DNA of 34,047 bases from Thermoanaerobacterales bacterium (GCA_017577565.1 PKRH01000022.1:1-34047); one strand, 5' to 3'. Shown: positions 22,592-30,034, counted from the stretch's first letter. Numbers and translations: made by a program. Notes: generated by a model from the sequence alone, not told the origin.

Positions 22592-25171
22592 TCAGCCACG
22601 GACGGTCACGACCTCGACCGCGGCCTCCTCCACCTCCTCCTCGGTGAAGGGGACCTCGCGCCACTCCTTCTCGGAGAAGCGGCGGGTGGCCTCGACGTAG
22701 CCCGGGTCGGACCGGTCCTCGGTGTTGCCGTAGGTCAGGAAGGTGCGGGCCTCGGGCCCGTCCTCGCCGAACGCGACCGCCATGAGGAACGACGTGCCGT
22801 TGTTCACCAGGTAGCCGGTGTCCTCGCCGTAGGTGGCGATGGCCGCCCCCTCGGCGACCGGGGCCCGCTCCACGTCGGCCAGCTCCGGGTCGAGGATCGA
22901 CCAGCTCCGGCCGAAGCCGACGATGTTGGTCGTGCCGTCGGCACCGGTGCCGCCGTGGATCGGGATGCGCTCGCCGGCGCGGACCGCGAACTGCACCTCG
23001 CCCAGGGGCGCGTCGACCGGCACGCCGGCCGCCTCCAGCACCTGCACGGCCCGGGCCAGGTTCTGCAGGACGGGGTCGGCGGAGGGCCCGCCCGGCGGGG
23101 CGGGCGCCAGCCCGCTCGGCGTCGTGACCGGCCGGGTCGGGTCGAAGGGCTCGGCCCACAGCGGCCCGGCCTCGACCAGCGCCTCCCGGCCGAAGCGGGC
23201 CATCAGCTCGCGCCAGACCACCGGCCCGGCGCGGTCGACGTCGTAGACGCCGTCCCAGGACGCCAGCACGTCGCAGGCGGCCGACACGTCGATCGCGGCC
23301 GCGGGCAGGCCCGGGGCGCCGTCCTCGCCGGGCGGCAGCTCGGGCACCTCGATGGGCGTGCTGCCGGCCGCCCGGCACCGGGCGACGACCTCGCCGAGCA
23401 GCGCCCGGGACGTGTAGCCCCGGTTGGCCAGGGCGGCGTCGGCCAGCTCGTCGAGCGTGAACCGGCCGTCCTCCCCCGAGGCGCCGGCCGGCGACATGTC
23501 GTCGAGGACGACCGCGTTCTCGCGGGTGCGGGGCGACAGCGGGGTGCGCTGGCGGCCGTGCAGCGGCGAGTAGTCGCCCTCGAGGAGGGCGGTCGCGTGC
23601 GGCACCCAGAACGAGTCGTTGGCGTTGAAGACGTAGTCGCTCTGGGTGATCTGCGGCTGCTCGTCCGGGGGCACGAGGCCCGGGTCGCGGGCGCCCTCGA
23701 CCTCGACCCACTCGAACCGGGGGTCCGACCCGTCGAGCAGCACGGCCCCGTTGTCGGCCGCGATGGCGACGATGGGATCGCTCTCGAGCGACGCCTCGTA
23801 CAGCTCGATCGCCTCGTCCGACAGGTTGGGGGTGGCGGAGGTGTCCGCGTACCAGGCCCGGCCGTCGGCCGACGCCGCGATCGTGTTGAAGAGCGGCACG
23901 CCGTTGACCTCCTGGTGCACCTCGATGAACTCGTCGAGGTCGTCGGCGGTGAGCATCCCGAGGTACTGCTCGGCGAACTCGTCGTTGTCGATGTTGGCGT
24001 CGCGGAAGGTGATGGTCGCCGTCTCGGTCCAGCCGAAGCCGGGGAAGTCGATGATCGGGCCGTAGTGCGACGACCAGGTCGTCCGGGTGACCTCGCGCAC
24101 CTCGCCGTCCTCGCCCAGCACCTCGATGGTGTGCTCGGTCGGCGTCATCTCCCGGGTCTCGTCCCCGTAGCGGTAGGTGGTCGGCGACCCCGGCACGAGC
24201 TCGAGCCGGTAGGCGGTGAACCGGTTGCCGGCGGAGACCGTGTGGGTCCACGCGAAGTCCTCGGTGAAGCCGATCCCGATGCCGGGCAGGCCGGAGAGCT
24301 GGACGCCGTAGGCGTCGAGCTCGCCGGGGACGGTGAGGTGGACCTCCCAGAACCGCAGCTCGCCCTCCCAGGGGAAGTGCGGGTTGGCCACGAGCATCCC
24401 GCCGCCGGTCGCGGAGCGGTCGGCGCCGATGGCCCAGCCGTTCGAGGCGGCCGTGCCCCGCAGGCGGCCGCCGTCGGCCGTCGCCGCGGCGGCCTCCTCG
24501 TCCTCCTCGCCGGCCGGCGCCTCGCCGCCCGCGCCCGTGCCGGCCCCACCCGCCTCGCCGGGGGGCGCCGCCGACGCGATGTAGGGCACCAGCGCCCCGC
24601 TGCTGGCCTGGAGGGCGACCGAGCGGGCGTAGGTGTAGACCTCGACGGGCTCGAGCGGGCGCACCCACTCGGCGCCCGAGCACCAGCCCGACAGCCCCGA
24701 CGCCCCGACCTCCTCGAGGTGGGCGTTCCAGCCGGCGGTGAAGGCCGTGAAGAGCTCGACGACGTCGTCGGGGGCCTCCTCCCAGTCCTCGGCGGCCCGC
24801 TCGGCGATGCCGATGGCCCGCCAGGCGACGTCGGAGTCGATGTTGGCGTCGTCCTCGCCCGGGCCCAGCCACCGGGCCCGGGTGCCGGTCACCTTCAGCA
24901 CCTGGTCGGCCAGGTCGCAGGCCCGGTCCTCGGCGCTGGCCCACCCCTGCCCGAAGGCGACGTCCGCGAGGGAGTCGCCGGTGATGTGGGGGACGCCCCC
25001 CTCGGTGCGGCGGATGGTGGCCTCGTACTCGTCGCCCTCGCCGAGGACCCGGCCGTCGGCCCCCTCGCCGTCGCCGCCGTCGGAGGTGCAGGCGAGGCCG
25101 GTGCTGAGCAGTGCGGTGGCGGCCAGCGCGAGGCAGGCGGCTCGGGTACGGCGGACGCGTGATCGGGCCAT
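22592..25171 (-). CDS. Penicillin acylase family Ntn hydrolase, exported
   Basis: This encodes 859 residues. A signal sequence runs to about residue 28 (ALAATALLSTGLAC), and that Cys followed by an acidic Gly/Asp spacer suggests a lipoprotein, though the lipobox is imperfect. The alpha-subunit region ends in a low-complexity Gly/Ala/Glu spacer (about 203-236). The autocatalytic site is S243 in AASNGWAIG, which becomes the N-terminal nucleophile of the beta subunit. Further conserved parts are NPHFPWEGELRFWEVHL, GLPGIGIGFTEDFAWTHTVS and YVFNANDSFW. Relatives cleave acyl-amide bonds in penicillins, acyl-homoserine lactones, aculeacin or lipopeptides. The substrate is unknown; quorum quenching or lipopeptide inactivation is plausible. 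Confidence 0.92.
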   Translation of the reverse strand: MARSRVRRTRAACLALAATALLSTGLACTSDGGDGEGADGRVLGEGDEYEATIRRTEGGVPHITGDSLADVAFGQGWASAEDRACDLADQVLKVTGTRARWLGPGEDDANIDSDVAWRAIGIAERAAEDWEEAPDDVVELFTAFTAGWNAHLEEVGASGLSGWCSGAEWVRPLEPVEVYTYARSVALQASSGALVPYIASAAPPGEAGGAGTGAGGEAPAGEEDEEAAAATADGGRLRGTAASNGWAIGADRSATGGGMLVANPHFPWEGELRFWEVHLTVPGELDAYGVQLSGLPGIGIGFTEDFAWTHTVSAGNRFTAYRLELVPGSPTTYRYGDETREMTPTEHTIEVLGEDGEVREVTRTTWSSHYGPIIDFPGFGWTETATITFRDANIDNDEFAEQYLGMLTADDLDEFIEVHQEVNGVPLFNTIAASADGRAWYADTSATPNLSDEAIELYEASLESDPIVAIAADNGAVLLDGSDPRFEWVEVEGARDPGLVPPDEQPQITQSDYVFNANDSFWVPHATALLEGDYSPLHGRQRTPLSPRTRENAVVLDDMSPAGASGEDGRFTLDELADAALANRGYTSRALLGEVVARCRAAGSTPIEVPELPPGEDGAPGLPAAAIDVSAACDVLASWDGVYDVDRAGPVVWRELMARFGREALVEAGPLWAEPFDPTRPVTTPSGLAPAPPGGPSADPVLQNLARAVQVLEAAGVPVDAPLGEVQFAVRAGERIPIHGGTGADGTTNIVGFGRSWSILDPELADVERAPVAEGAAIATYGEDTGYLVNNGTSFLMAVAFGEDGPEARTFLTYGNTEDRSDPGYVEATRRFSEKEWREVPFTEEEVEEAAVEVVTVRG

Positions 25172-25393
25172 GGGTCTCCCGGCTCGGGCACGGCCCCGGG
25201 GCGCAGACCCGGGGGTGTGACGGACGGCCCACTGTGTACCGCCGTGCTCCCCGCCTCGCCAGGTGGCACGCTCCGCCCCCGGGACGGCGCGGATCGTGGC
25301 CGACCGGTCCCACCGGCCGCCGGACCTCGCCCACCCCGCCGCCGCGGATGGAACGGGCGACGGGGCGGGCGGGCCGGCCTCCGGCCGCCGTCC

Positions 25394-26731
25394 CTACTGC
25401 GGCGCCGGAGGATCTGGCGACAGGGCGGCGAACAGGCCGTCGGCCGCTTCCGCCCCGCTCCCCTCGCCGGCGGCGCGGTCGCCGCCGGCCGGGCGGGCCG
25501 AGCGCAGCGCCGACCACAGGGAGCCGGCGTCGGAGGCGCCCAGGAGCAGCGGGTGGTCGCCCGCCGTCTCGGCCCCGCGGCCCTCGCCACCGCCGCCGCG
25601 GGGTGCGGCGACGGGCTCGGCGGGGGCCGGCTCGGGCTCCGGCGCGCAGCCGAGCTCGGGCCGGGACGTGTCGCACAGGTCGGAGGTCGCGTACCACTCG
25701 AGCCCCGAGTGCGGCTGGCCGTCGATCGGCCGGGCGTTCTGCCCGAGCAGCCGGCGGGCGGAGATGTCGACGTCGTAGCCGGTGTCCGCGGCCAGCCAGT
25801 GGCGCTCCTCGTAGCCGTTGCGCACGACCACGTAGAAGGGCGCGGTGAGCGGCGCCTGGCCCTCGGCGACCGGCCCGCCGTCGATCTCGCTCGTGGCCCA
25901 CCAGTTGGCCCCCTGCGCGGCCGCGGGGTCGATGCGGTGGCAGGTGACCTCGGCGCCACCGAGCAGGCAGGTGGTGGTCCGCATGCCGCCGGTCCGCTCG
26001 ATGCCCTCGACGAGGCCGATGTTCGAGAACGGCGGCCGGCCCGGGGCCATCATCTCGGCGTAGAGCGCCTCGCTCTTGGCGATGCCGCCGAGCGCCTTCC
26101 ACGGCGCCCAGGCCGCGGCCCGGCGTGCGGCCGCGTCGCCGCCGGCGGCGCAGTACCGCTGGGCCATGCCGGCCGCCACGTGGCCGGCGACCTGCTGCAC
26201 GTCGACCAGCTGGTCGGCGGTGAAGGGCGCGCCGACGCCGGCCGAGTCGTACTGGAAGATCCCGATCCCCGGGGTCCAGTAGGCCCGCTTGTAGGGGGTG
26301 TGCGGGTCACGGAAGGCGTAGAGCCCGTAGTTGGCGTGGAGGTTGTTCGAGCCCGACCAGCGGCCGGTCCACTCGTCCCAGCGGGACATGGTCATGGGCG
26401 ACGGCGCCTGCTCGGGGGTCTCGCCCATCGAGACCTCCTTGAAGATGGGTGCCATCACCAAGGCGGTGAGCTCGTCGTCGGACAGCGCGCAGGGTCGCGG
26501 CGTCTGGGCGACGGCGGCGCGGATCCCCTCGTAGGGGCCCTTGCCGAAGTAGCGCCGGACGCCGGGGGTCCCGGCGGGGACGGGCTCGGCGGCGGCCTGC
26601 TCGGCCCCCGTGCCGAGGGTCGGCGTCAGGTCGCCGACGACGGTCGCGGCGGCCAGGACGGCCGCGGCGAGGAGCTGGAGCCGGCGCGGTCGCCGGCGGT
26701 CTGGGCGGGTGCGGCGGAAGAGGTTGTGCAT
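25394..26731 (-). CDS. Secreted protein of unknown function, possibly lysozyme-like
   Basis: The product is 445 residues. A very basic start (MHNLFRRTRPDRRRPRR) precedes a signal helix at about 18-33. The mature part has a helix ending in FKEVS (E99), a Trp-rich stretch (SRWDEWTGRWSGSNN) and YWTPGIGIFQYDSAG (151-165). A catalytic Glu followed by a G-GxxQ segment recalls transglycosylase/lysozyme folds, but I could not confirm a family. Several Cys (81, ~194, then pairs near TTTCLLGG..VTCH and DLCDTS..LGC) suggest disulfides. The C-terminus is low complexity, Glu/Pro/Ala/Gly-rich. The ATG has no clear ribosome site. A leader of more than 500 nt precedes it. The acylase gene follows after 222 nt. 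Confidence 0.7.
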   Translation of the reverse strand: MHNLFRRTRPDRRRPRRLQLLAAAVLAAATVVGDLTPTLGTGAEQAAAEPVPAGTPGVRRYFGKGPYEGIRAAVAQTPRPCALSDDELTALVMAPIFKEVSMGETPEQAPSPMTMSRWDEWTGRWSGSNNLHANYGLYAFRDPHTPYKRAYWTPGIGIFQYDSAGVGAPFTADQLVDVQQVAGHVAAGMAQRYCAAGGDAAARRAAAWAPWKALGGIAKSEALYAEMMAPGRPPFSNIGLVEGIERTGGMRTTTCLLGGAEVTCHRIDPAAAQGANWWATSEIDGGPVAEGQAPLTAPFYVVVRNGYEERHWLAADTGYDVDISARRLLGQNARPIDGQPHSGLEWYATSDLCDTSRPELGCAPEPEPAPAEPVAAPRGGGGEGRGAETAGDHPLLLGASDAGSLWSALRSARPAGGDRAAGEGSGAEAADGLFAALSPDPPAPQ

Positions 26732-27071
26732 GGTGCGTCAGGCGCCGCCCACCGGCCCACGTCCGGGGGCGTGGACGCCCGCGGTCCCGGCGCGGGGCGC
26801 CGGGTGCCCGCCTGGCGCACGCCCTCCGCCCCAGCGGGCGGGGAGGCGGCTCGGGTCGCGTGTAGGGACAGCCGGGTGGCGAGCGGGCGCGACGGCGGAC
26901 GCCGGCCGGGACCGCGGTGCGGCTCGGTTGTCGGTGTCGGTGTCGTCGTCACGTGCTCTCCTCCCGGAACGACCTGCACCGCTGCGGGGGCGCGGACGGG
27001 CGCGCGACGTCGAGGGCCCGGTGGACCCGGGCCGGCCGGCGCTCGTGCCGTGCCAGGTGCGCGGGCGCGGG

Positions 27072-27172
27072 GCCCTACGCGCTCAGCGGGTTGCGATGTG
27101 TGTCAGTCCCGGAAACCCCAGCGAGGCTCCCCAGCACTCATCTCCCCAGATCCCTCAGCGGTGTCAGCGGCG
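27072..27172 (-). promoter_or_regulatory. Riboswitch-like segment, weak resemblance to ydaO/yuaA (c-di-AMP)
   Basis: On the minus strand the order is CGCTGACACCGCTGA, CTGGGGAG, CTGGGGTTTCCGGG and finally CAACCCGCTGAGCGCGTAGG. The last block recalls the CGAACCCGTCAGC...CGTAGGCG end of c-di-AMP riboswitches, and the middle recalls their GGGGAG...GGGGTGAA core. The invariant GTGAA is missing and the element is short, so this is only a candidate. Actinobacterial c-di-AMP switches often precede cell-wall hydrolase genes. Confidence 0.22.
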
Positions 27173-27301
27173 AGCGGCGGTGCCCGCCTCCGAACGAGGT
27201 CCACCGGACGGTCGTCGGTCCCAGCTCCCCTGATGGCGGGGCCACGTCGGGTCCATCACCGGGATCGGTGACCGCCACGGCGGGCTCGTCAGGTCCGGCG
27301 A

Positions 27302-27330
27302 AGACTAGACACCACTCTGCGTGGCACCAA
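27302..27330 (-). promoter_or_regulatory. Candidate promoter of the secreted-protein gene
   Basis: On the minus strand TTGGTG (27330-27325) and TAGTCT (27307-27302) are separated by 17 bp, placing the start near 27295. A CRP-like box lies directly upstream of the -35 hexamer. Confidence 0.5.
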
Positions 27331-27332
27331 CA

Positions 27333-27347
27333 ATGACATATGTCACA
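27333..27347. promoter_or_regulatory. CRP/GlxR-like box upstream of the secreted-protein promoter
   Basis: ATGACATATGTCACA contains the perfect palindrome TGACATATGTCA and reads TGTGA-N6-TCAT on the minus strand. It lies 2 bp upstream of the -35 box, a position compatible with activation. It matches the site at 13116-13130 in 14 of 15 bases. Confidence 0.5.
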
Positions 27348-27530
27348 GATTCATGACGAAGTGATGACCAAAGTCCCCGCTCCTCCGCTGACTACGGGCA
27401 CATAACCGCAGGTCACACCGCATGTCGATCGGTCCGGTCTCGGACGTCACGCACATGACGGAACCGTGAAAATTATGTTGAAACGATGACGAAACTGGGT
27501 ACGGACCTCGGTTCGCCGAGCGCGCGAGAA

Positions 27531-27570
27531 CGCCGCGCGCCGCCCTCGTCGGACCGGGCGGCGCGCGGCG
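27531..27570 (-). terminator. Strong terminator-like hairpin after the zinc-ribbon gene
   Basis: CGCCGCGCGCCGCCC (27531-27545) pairs perfectly over 15 bp with GGGCGGCGCGCGGCG (27556-27570), loop 10 nt. It starts 23 nt after the stop at 27594 and is followed on the minus strand by TTCTC. This is an I-shaped, GC-rich terminator type common in actinobacteria. Confidence 0.7.
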
Positions 27571-27593
27571 CGTGGTCGGCGTCGGTGCGCTCG

Positions 27594-27875
27594 TCAGACC
27601 CCGTGGGCCTCGATGACCTCGACGCCGTAGCGGCCCACGGTGCTGCGCTGGGTGCGGACCCGGCGGCCGCACACCGGGCAGATGGCGGTGCCGGCGCCGT
27701 CACCGCATCCGGGGCGCAGCTGCCACCCCGACGCCCCGCACCAGCGGACGTCGCCCCGCAGCCGCAGGCGCCCGTCCCGCCGCCCCGGGAGCGGGCCCTG
27801 GAGGCCGGCCGCGGCCGAACCCCGGTCGGCGGGCCGCCGGACGGCCCGCCAGGCGCGCATCAACGTGTCAACCAC
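27594..27875 (-). CDS. Small zinc-ribbon protein of unknown function
   Basis: This encodes 93 residues from GTG 27875, which has GGAGGGG 7 nt upstream; ATG 27860 is an alternative. The N-terminal half is Arg-rich. The C-terminal half carries WCGASGWQLRPGC, then ICPVCGRRV and ends VEVIEAHGV. The four Cys (C-x10-C-x8-C-x2-C) could hold a zinc ion. The tail CPVCGRRV....STVGRYGVE..EAHGV resembles short actinobacterial zinc-finger proteins of unknown role. Its start overlaps the upstream gene by 8 nt, so the two are coupled. Transcription probably ends at the 15-bp hairpin. Confidence 0.55.
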   Translation of the reverse strand: MVDTLMRAWRAVRRPADRGSAAAGLQGPLPGRRDGRLRLRGDVRWCGASGWQLRPGCGDGAGTAICPVCGRRVRTQRSTVGRYGVEVIEAHGV

Positions 27876-28332
27876 GGCGCCACCCCTCCCCTGCGGGCCC
27901 GGTGAGATCGATCGTCCACGTCCCCGAGCCTTCCCGCCGGAGCGTCCCGCCATCCGCGCGCTGCGACGTGAGCGGGGACGCCGGGGCCGCGCCGCCCCGG
28001 CGTTCGCTGGCCAACTGCTCGACCAGGCCGCGGTAGTGGGCCAGCGCCGAGCCCCGGTCGACCCGGTCGCGGCGGGGCGCCGGCAACGGTCCCCGCACGG
28101 GGCCGGCCAGGAGCCGGAGCTCGCCCTCCGACGGTGCCCGGCACCGGGACCCGGCCTCGGGCCCGGGCGCTCCACCCGCAGACCGGCCCCGGAGGTACGC
28201 GGCGACCGAACCGACCACGGACCGCAGGCCCCGGCGGTGGCCACGCTGCGCACCGGTGGTCGCCAGGCCCGGCGCCGGTGCTCGCCCGGTGTGGCGCAGC
28301 GCGCTCCCGCTGGACCTGGTCATGCTGTTCAT
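27868..28332 (-). CDS. Hypothetical protein, 154 residues
   Basis: I do not recognise this protein. It is Arg/Gly-rich in the N-terminal half and has a helical segment (ALAHYRGLVEQLASERR, about residues 95-112) and a C-terminal strand-like motif GTWTIDLTGP. No signal or membrane segment is visible. ATG 28332 or, with better spacing to GGGGGA, ATG 28323 could be the start. Support comes from the promoter at 28413-28441, the 8-nt overlap with the zinc-ribbon gene and the absence of a better frame here. It lies downstream of the DUF397/XRE regulatory genes. Confidence 0.5.
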   Translation of the reverse strand: MNSMTRSSGSALRHTGRAPAPGLATTGAQRGHRRGLRSVVGSVAAYLRGRSAGGAPGPEAGSRCRAPSEGELRLLAGPVRGPLPAPRRDRVDRGSALAHYRGLVEQLASERRGGAAPASPLTSQRADGGTLRREGSGTWTIDLTGPAGEGWRRG

Positions 28333-28412
28333 CCCCCGCTGCCGCGTGACCGACGGACCAACCTGCCGTTCCGCTCGTGGACTCGTACAGTCCAGAGCTT
28401 CGGTTCGTCCCC

Positions 28413-28441
28413 AGTATCCGTCGGTACGACACGTAGCGCAA
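28413..28441 (-). promoter_or_regulatory. Promoter of the 28332-27594 operon
   Basis: On the minus strand TTGCGC (28441-28436) and GATACT (28418-28413) are 17 bp apart, giving a start near 28406 and a leader of about 75 nt. It lies inside an 11-bp inverted repeat. Confidence 0.5.
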
Positions 28442-28462
28442 GCCGGTCCGGACGTGTCGTAC
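28424..28462. repeat. 11-bp perfect inverted repeat over the promoter
   Basis: GTACGACACGT (28424-28434) and ACGTGTCGTAC (28452-28462) are perfect complements separated by 17 nt. One arm lies in the promoter spacer and the other upstream of the -35 box, so it may be a two-site operator. It could also fold as the terminator of the DUF397 transcript, which ends 72 nt upstream at 28534. Confidence 0.65.
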
Positions 28463-28533
28463 GCCCGGTCCGCACGGAACGTGCCGGTGCGGGCGGCATC
28501 CCCAGCTCACGCCCTCACCCCAGCTCGTCGGCC

Positions 28534-28740
28534 TCAGGCCAGGTCGAACTCCCCGTTGCGGACGCCCTCGAGGAAGGCCCGCCACTCGCTGGGGAAGAAC
28601 TCGAGGATCGGGCCCTTGCCCTGCTGCTTCGTGTCGCGGACGCCGATCGTGCCGTCCTCGGCGACCCCGACCTCGACGCAGTTGTCGCCCCCGCTCGAGA
28701 AGCTCGACTTGCGCCAACCCGTGAACGTGCGCTGTCGCAT
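28534..28740 (-). CDS. DUF397 family protein
   Basis: The product is 68 residues, the usual size for DUF397. Diagnostic segments are WRKSSFSSGGDNCVEVGVAEDG, IGVRDTKQQGKGPILEFFPSEWRAFLEGVRNGEF. These small acidic proteins are nearly always paired with an XRE/DUF5753 regulator and behave as its partner or antagonist in Streptomyces (the BldB/WhiJ-like and Scr1/Scr2-like pairs). Here the regulator lies 442 nt upstream on the same strand, farther than usual. ATG 28740 fits the family N-terminus; an upstream extension to 28881 is open but not conserved in form. Confidence 0.9.
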   Translation of the reverse strand: MRQRTFTGWRKSSFSSGGDNCVEVGVAEDGTIGVRDTKQQGKGPILEFFPSEWRAFLEGVRNGEFDLA

Positions 28741-29182
28741 GGTTGATCGGTCCCTTCTACATGTGACGGTGGCGCGGGCAGCACACTCTGCTGTACTGCC
28801 CACGTATTCCAAACGTACTTGAGATCGGCCACTCTTGACCACGCACCGCAGGGGAGTTTTTCGGGACGGGAGCGCCGACAACGCTCTGACCAGGGAAGAC
28901 GCGATCCTGTCACCCCGTCAGACAGCCGCAAGATCTCACGCAGAGTGACGAGAGCGGCGCACAGCCGGTCAGGAATCCGGGCCGCCGCGCGACGGACCAT
29001 GCCGGCGCGCGGTGCGGAGTGTGCGCGCCACGACGCGCACGGCGCGTCGGCGCGCCACGCGGGCGGCCCGGCGCCGGGGCAGGAGGCGAACGGTGCGACC
29101 GGTACGGCGGCGCGCGGCCGGGGAGCCCGCGCCGACGGGCGCGCCGCGGGCGGGCGGCGGGAGCCGCCGACCCGGACCGGGG
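28741..29182. other. Intergenic region between DUF397 and XRE genes
   Basis: About 440 nt without a gene. The part nearest DUF397 (28745-28960) is less GC-rich. It contains ACGTA at 28802-28806 and 28813-28817 (one helical turn apart) and an inverted repeat GGGCAG/CTGCCC (28776-28781 with 28796-28801), a likely regulator-binding zone. The other part is extremely GC-rich with a 7-bp hairpin (29032-29048). Confidence 0.5.
29153..29168 (-). terminator. Short hairpin after the XRE gene
   Basis: GGCGGC (29153-29158) and GCCGCC (29163-29168) pair around a GGGA tetraloop, 14 nt after the stop codon. The short stem makes termination uncertain. Confidence 0.3.
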
Positions 29183-30034
29183 TCAGATGCGCTTGGCCAC
29201 GTCCAGCAGCAGGTCGAGGCTGTCGGTCACCGGCAGCGCGGCGTCCCGGAGCCGGCCGAACAGCTGGTCGTAGCGCTTCACCTCGTCGCTGTCGGTCAGG
29301 ACGAGGTCGTCGGTGACGGTGTCGACCGCCACCACCGTGGGGTCGTCCGGGTCGTGGAAGGTGTAGATCGAGAACGCGGAGCGGGGCACCGCGTAGCCCT
29401 CGATCTCGGCCTCGATGGGCAGCACCCGGACCTCGATCTTGTCGCTGCCGTTGACGACGGCGGCGATGTGGTAGAGCTGCGCCTTCGTCGTCTCGGGCGG
29501 CGCGGAGGGCCGGCGCACGGCGAGCTCGTCGATGACGACCTCGTAGGTCGGGCCGCCGGGGCGGCGCAGCATGCGCTGGCGCCCGAGCCGGCCCTCGACG
29601 GCCTTCTCGAGGTGGAACTGGCCCGCCCCCGACAGCCGGTCGGCCTCGCCCCGGGCCCGCGTGAACTCCGGCGTCTGGAGCAGCCCGGGGATGAAGGTCA
29701 TCTGGAACTCACGGATGGTGGACGCGCCGGCCTCGAGGTTGGCGTACAGGGCCTGGCGCTCGCCCATGAAGCGGTTGGACTCCCACCACCCGCGCTCGCC
29801 CGCCTCGCGGGCGATCGTCATGATCTTCGTCCACCGCTCGTCGTCGACGCCGAGCGCGTCCAGGATCTTCATCACGTCGTCCTGGTCGACGACGTGGCCG
29901 TTCTCCAGGCGGGAGATCTGGGCCCGGCTCTGGCCGATCATCTTCGCCAGCTGCACGTGGGTGACCCCGGCCTGGGTGCGCAGGGCCCGCAGCTCGGCAG
30001 CCAATCGCAGGCGACGGACGTATGGACTGATCAT
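29183..30034 (-). CDS. XRE-family regulator with DUF5753 domain
   Basis: This encodes 283 residues, the standard length. The helix-turn-helix is at about 10-65 (LRALRTQAGVTHVQLAKMIGQSRAQISRLENGHVV). The DUF5753 domain follows, with WWESNRFMGERQALYANLEAGASTIREFQMTFIPGLLQTPEFTRA, the LGRQRMLRRPGGPTYEVVIDELAVRR core and a C-terminal IYTFHDPDDPTVVAVDT. GAGG 5 nt before ATG 30034 supports the start. Such proteins regulate development, antibiotic production or stress genes in filamentous actinobacteria together with DUF397 partners. Confidence 0.93.
   Translation of the reverse strand: MISPYVRRLRLAAELRALRTQAGVTHVQLAKMIGQSRAQISRLENGHVVDQDDVMKILDALGVDDERWTKIMTIAREAGERGWWESNRFMGERQALYANLEAGASTIREFQMTFIPGLLQTPEFTRARGEADRLSGAGQFHLEKAVEGRLGRQRMLRRPGGPTYEVVIDELAVRRPSAPPETTKAQLYHIAAVVNGSDKIEVRVLPIEAEIEGYAVPRSAFSIYTFHDPDDPTVVAVDTVTDDLVLTDSDEVKRYDQLFGRLRDAALPVTDSLDLLLDVAKRI

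Larger units (their letters stand above)
26732..27330 (-). other. Long 5' leader of the secreted-protein gene, with an overlapping upstream ORF
   Basis: From the predicted start near 27295 to ATG 26731 there are about 560 nt without an established gene. Within it, GTG 26952 is preceded by GGAGGAG and opens a frame to 26626 that overlaps the secreted-protein start in another frame; its product is Arg/Pro/Thr-rich and looks non-coding. This well-formed ribosome site could mark a regulatory upstream ORF. The part at 27072-27172 may be structured. Confidence 0.45.

Noticed and set aside
22569..26102. 1177-codon open frame on the minus strand
   Set aside because: It is a shadow of the acylase and secreted-protein genes: Arg/Gly/Pro-rich, no domain, caused by high G+C. 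The real frames have clear motifs.
26626..26952. Possible gene from GTG 26952, or a frameshifted N-terminal extension of the secreted protein
   Set aside because: The ribosome site is good but the product is Arg/Pro/Thr-rich without domain, and the secreted protein already has a complete signal peptide from ATG 26731. Kept only as a possible upstream ORF.
29032..29048. GACGCGC/GCGCGTC hairpin as an operator
   Set aside because: In such GC-rich sequence a 7-bp match is not surprising, and no promoter lies close by.
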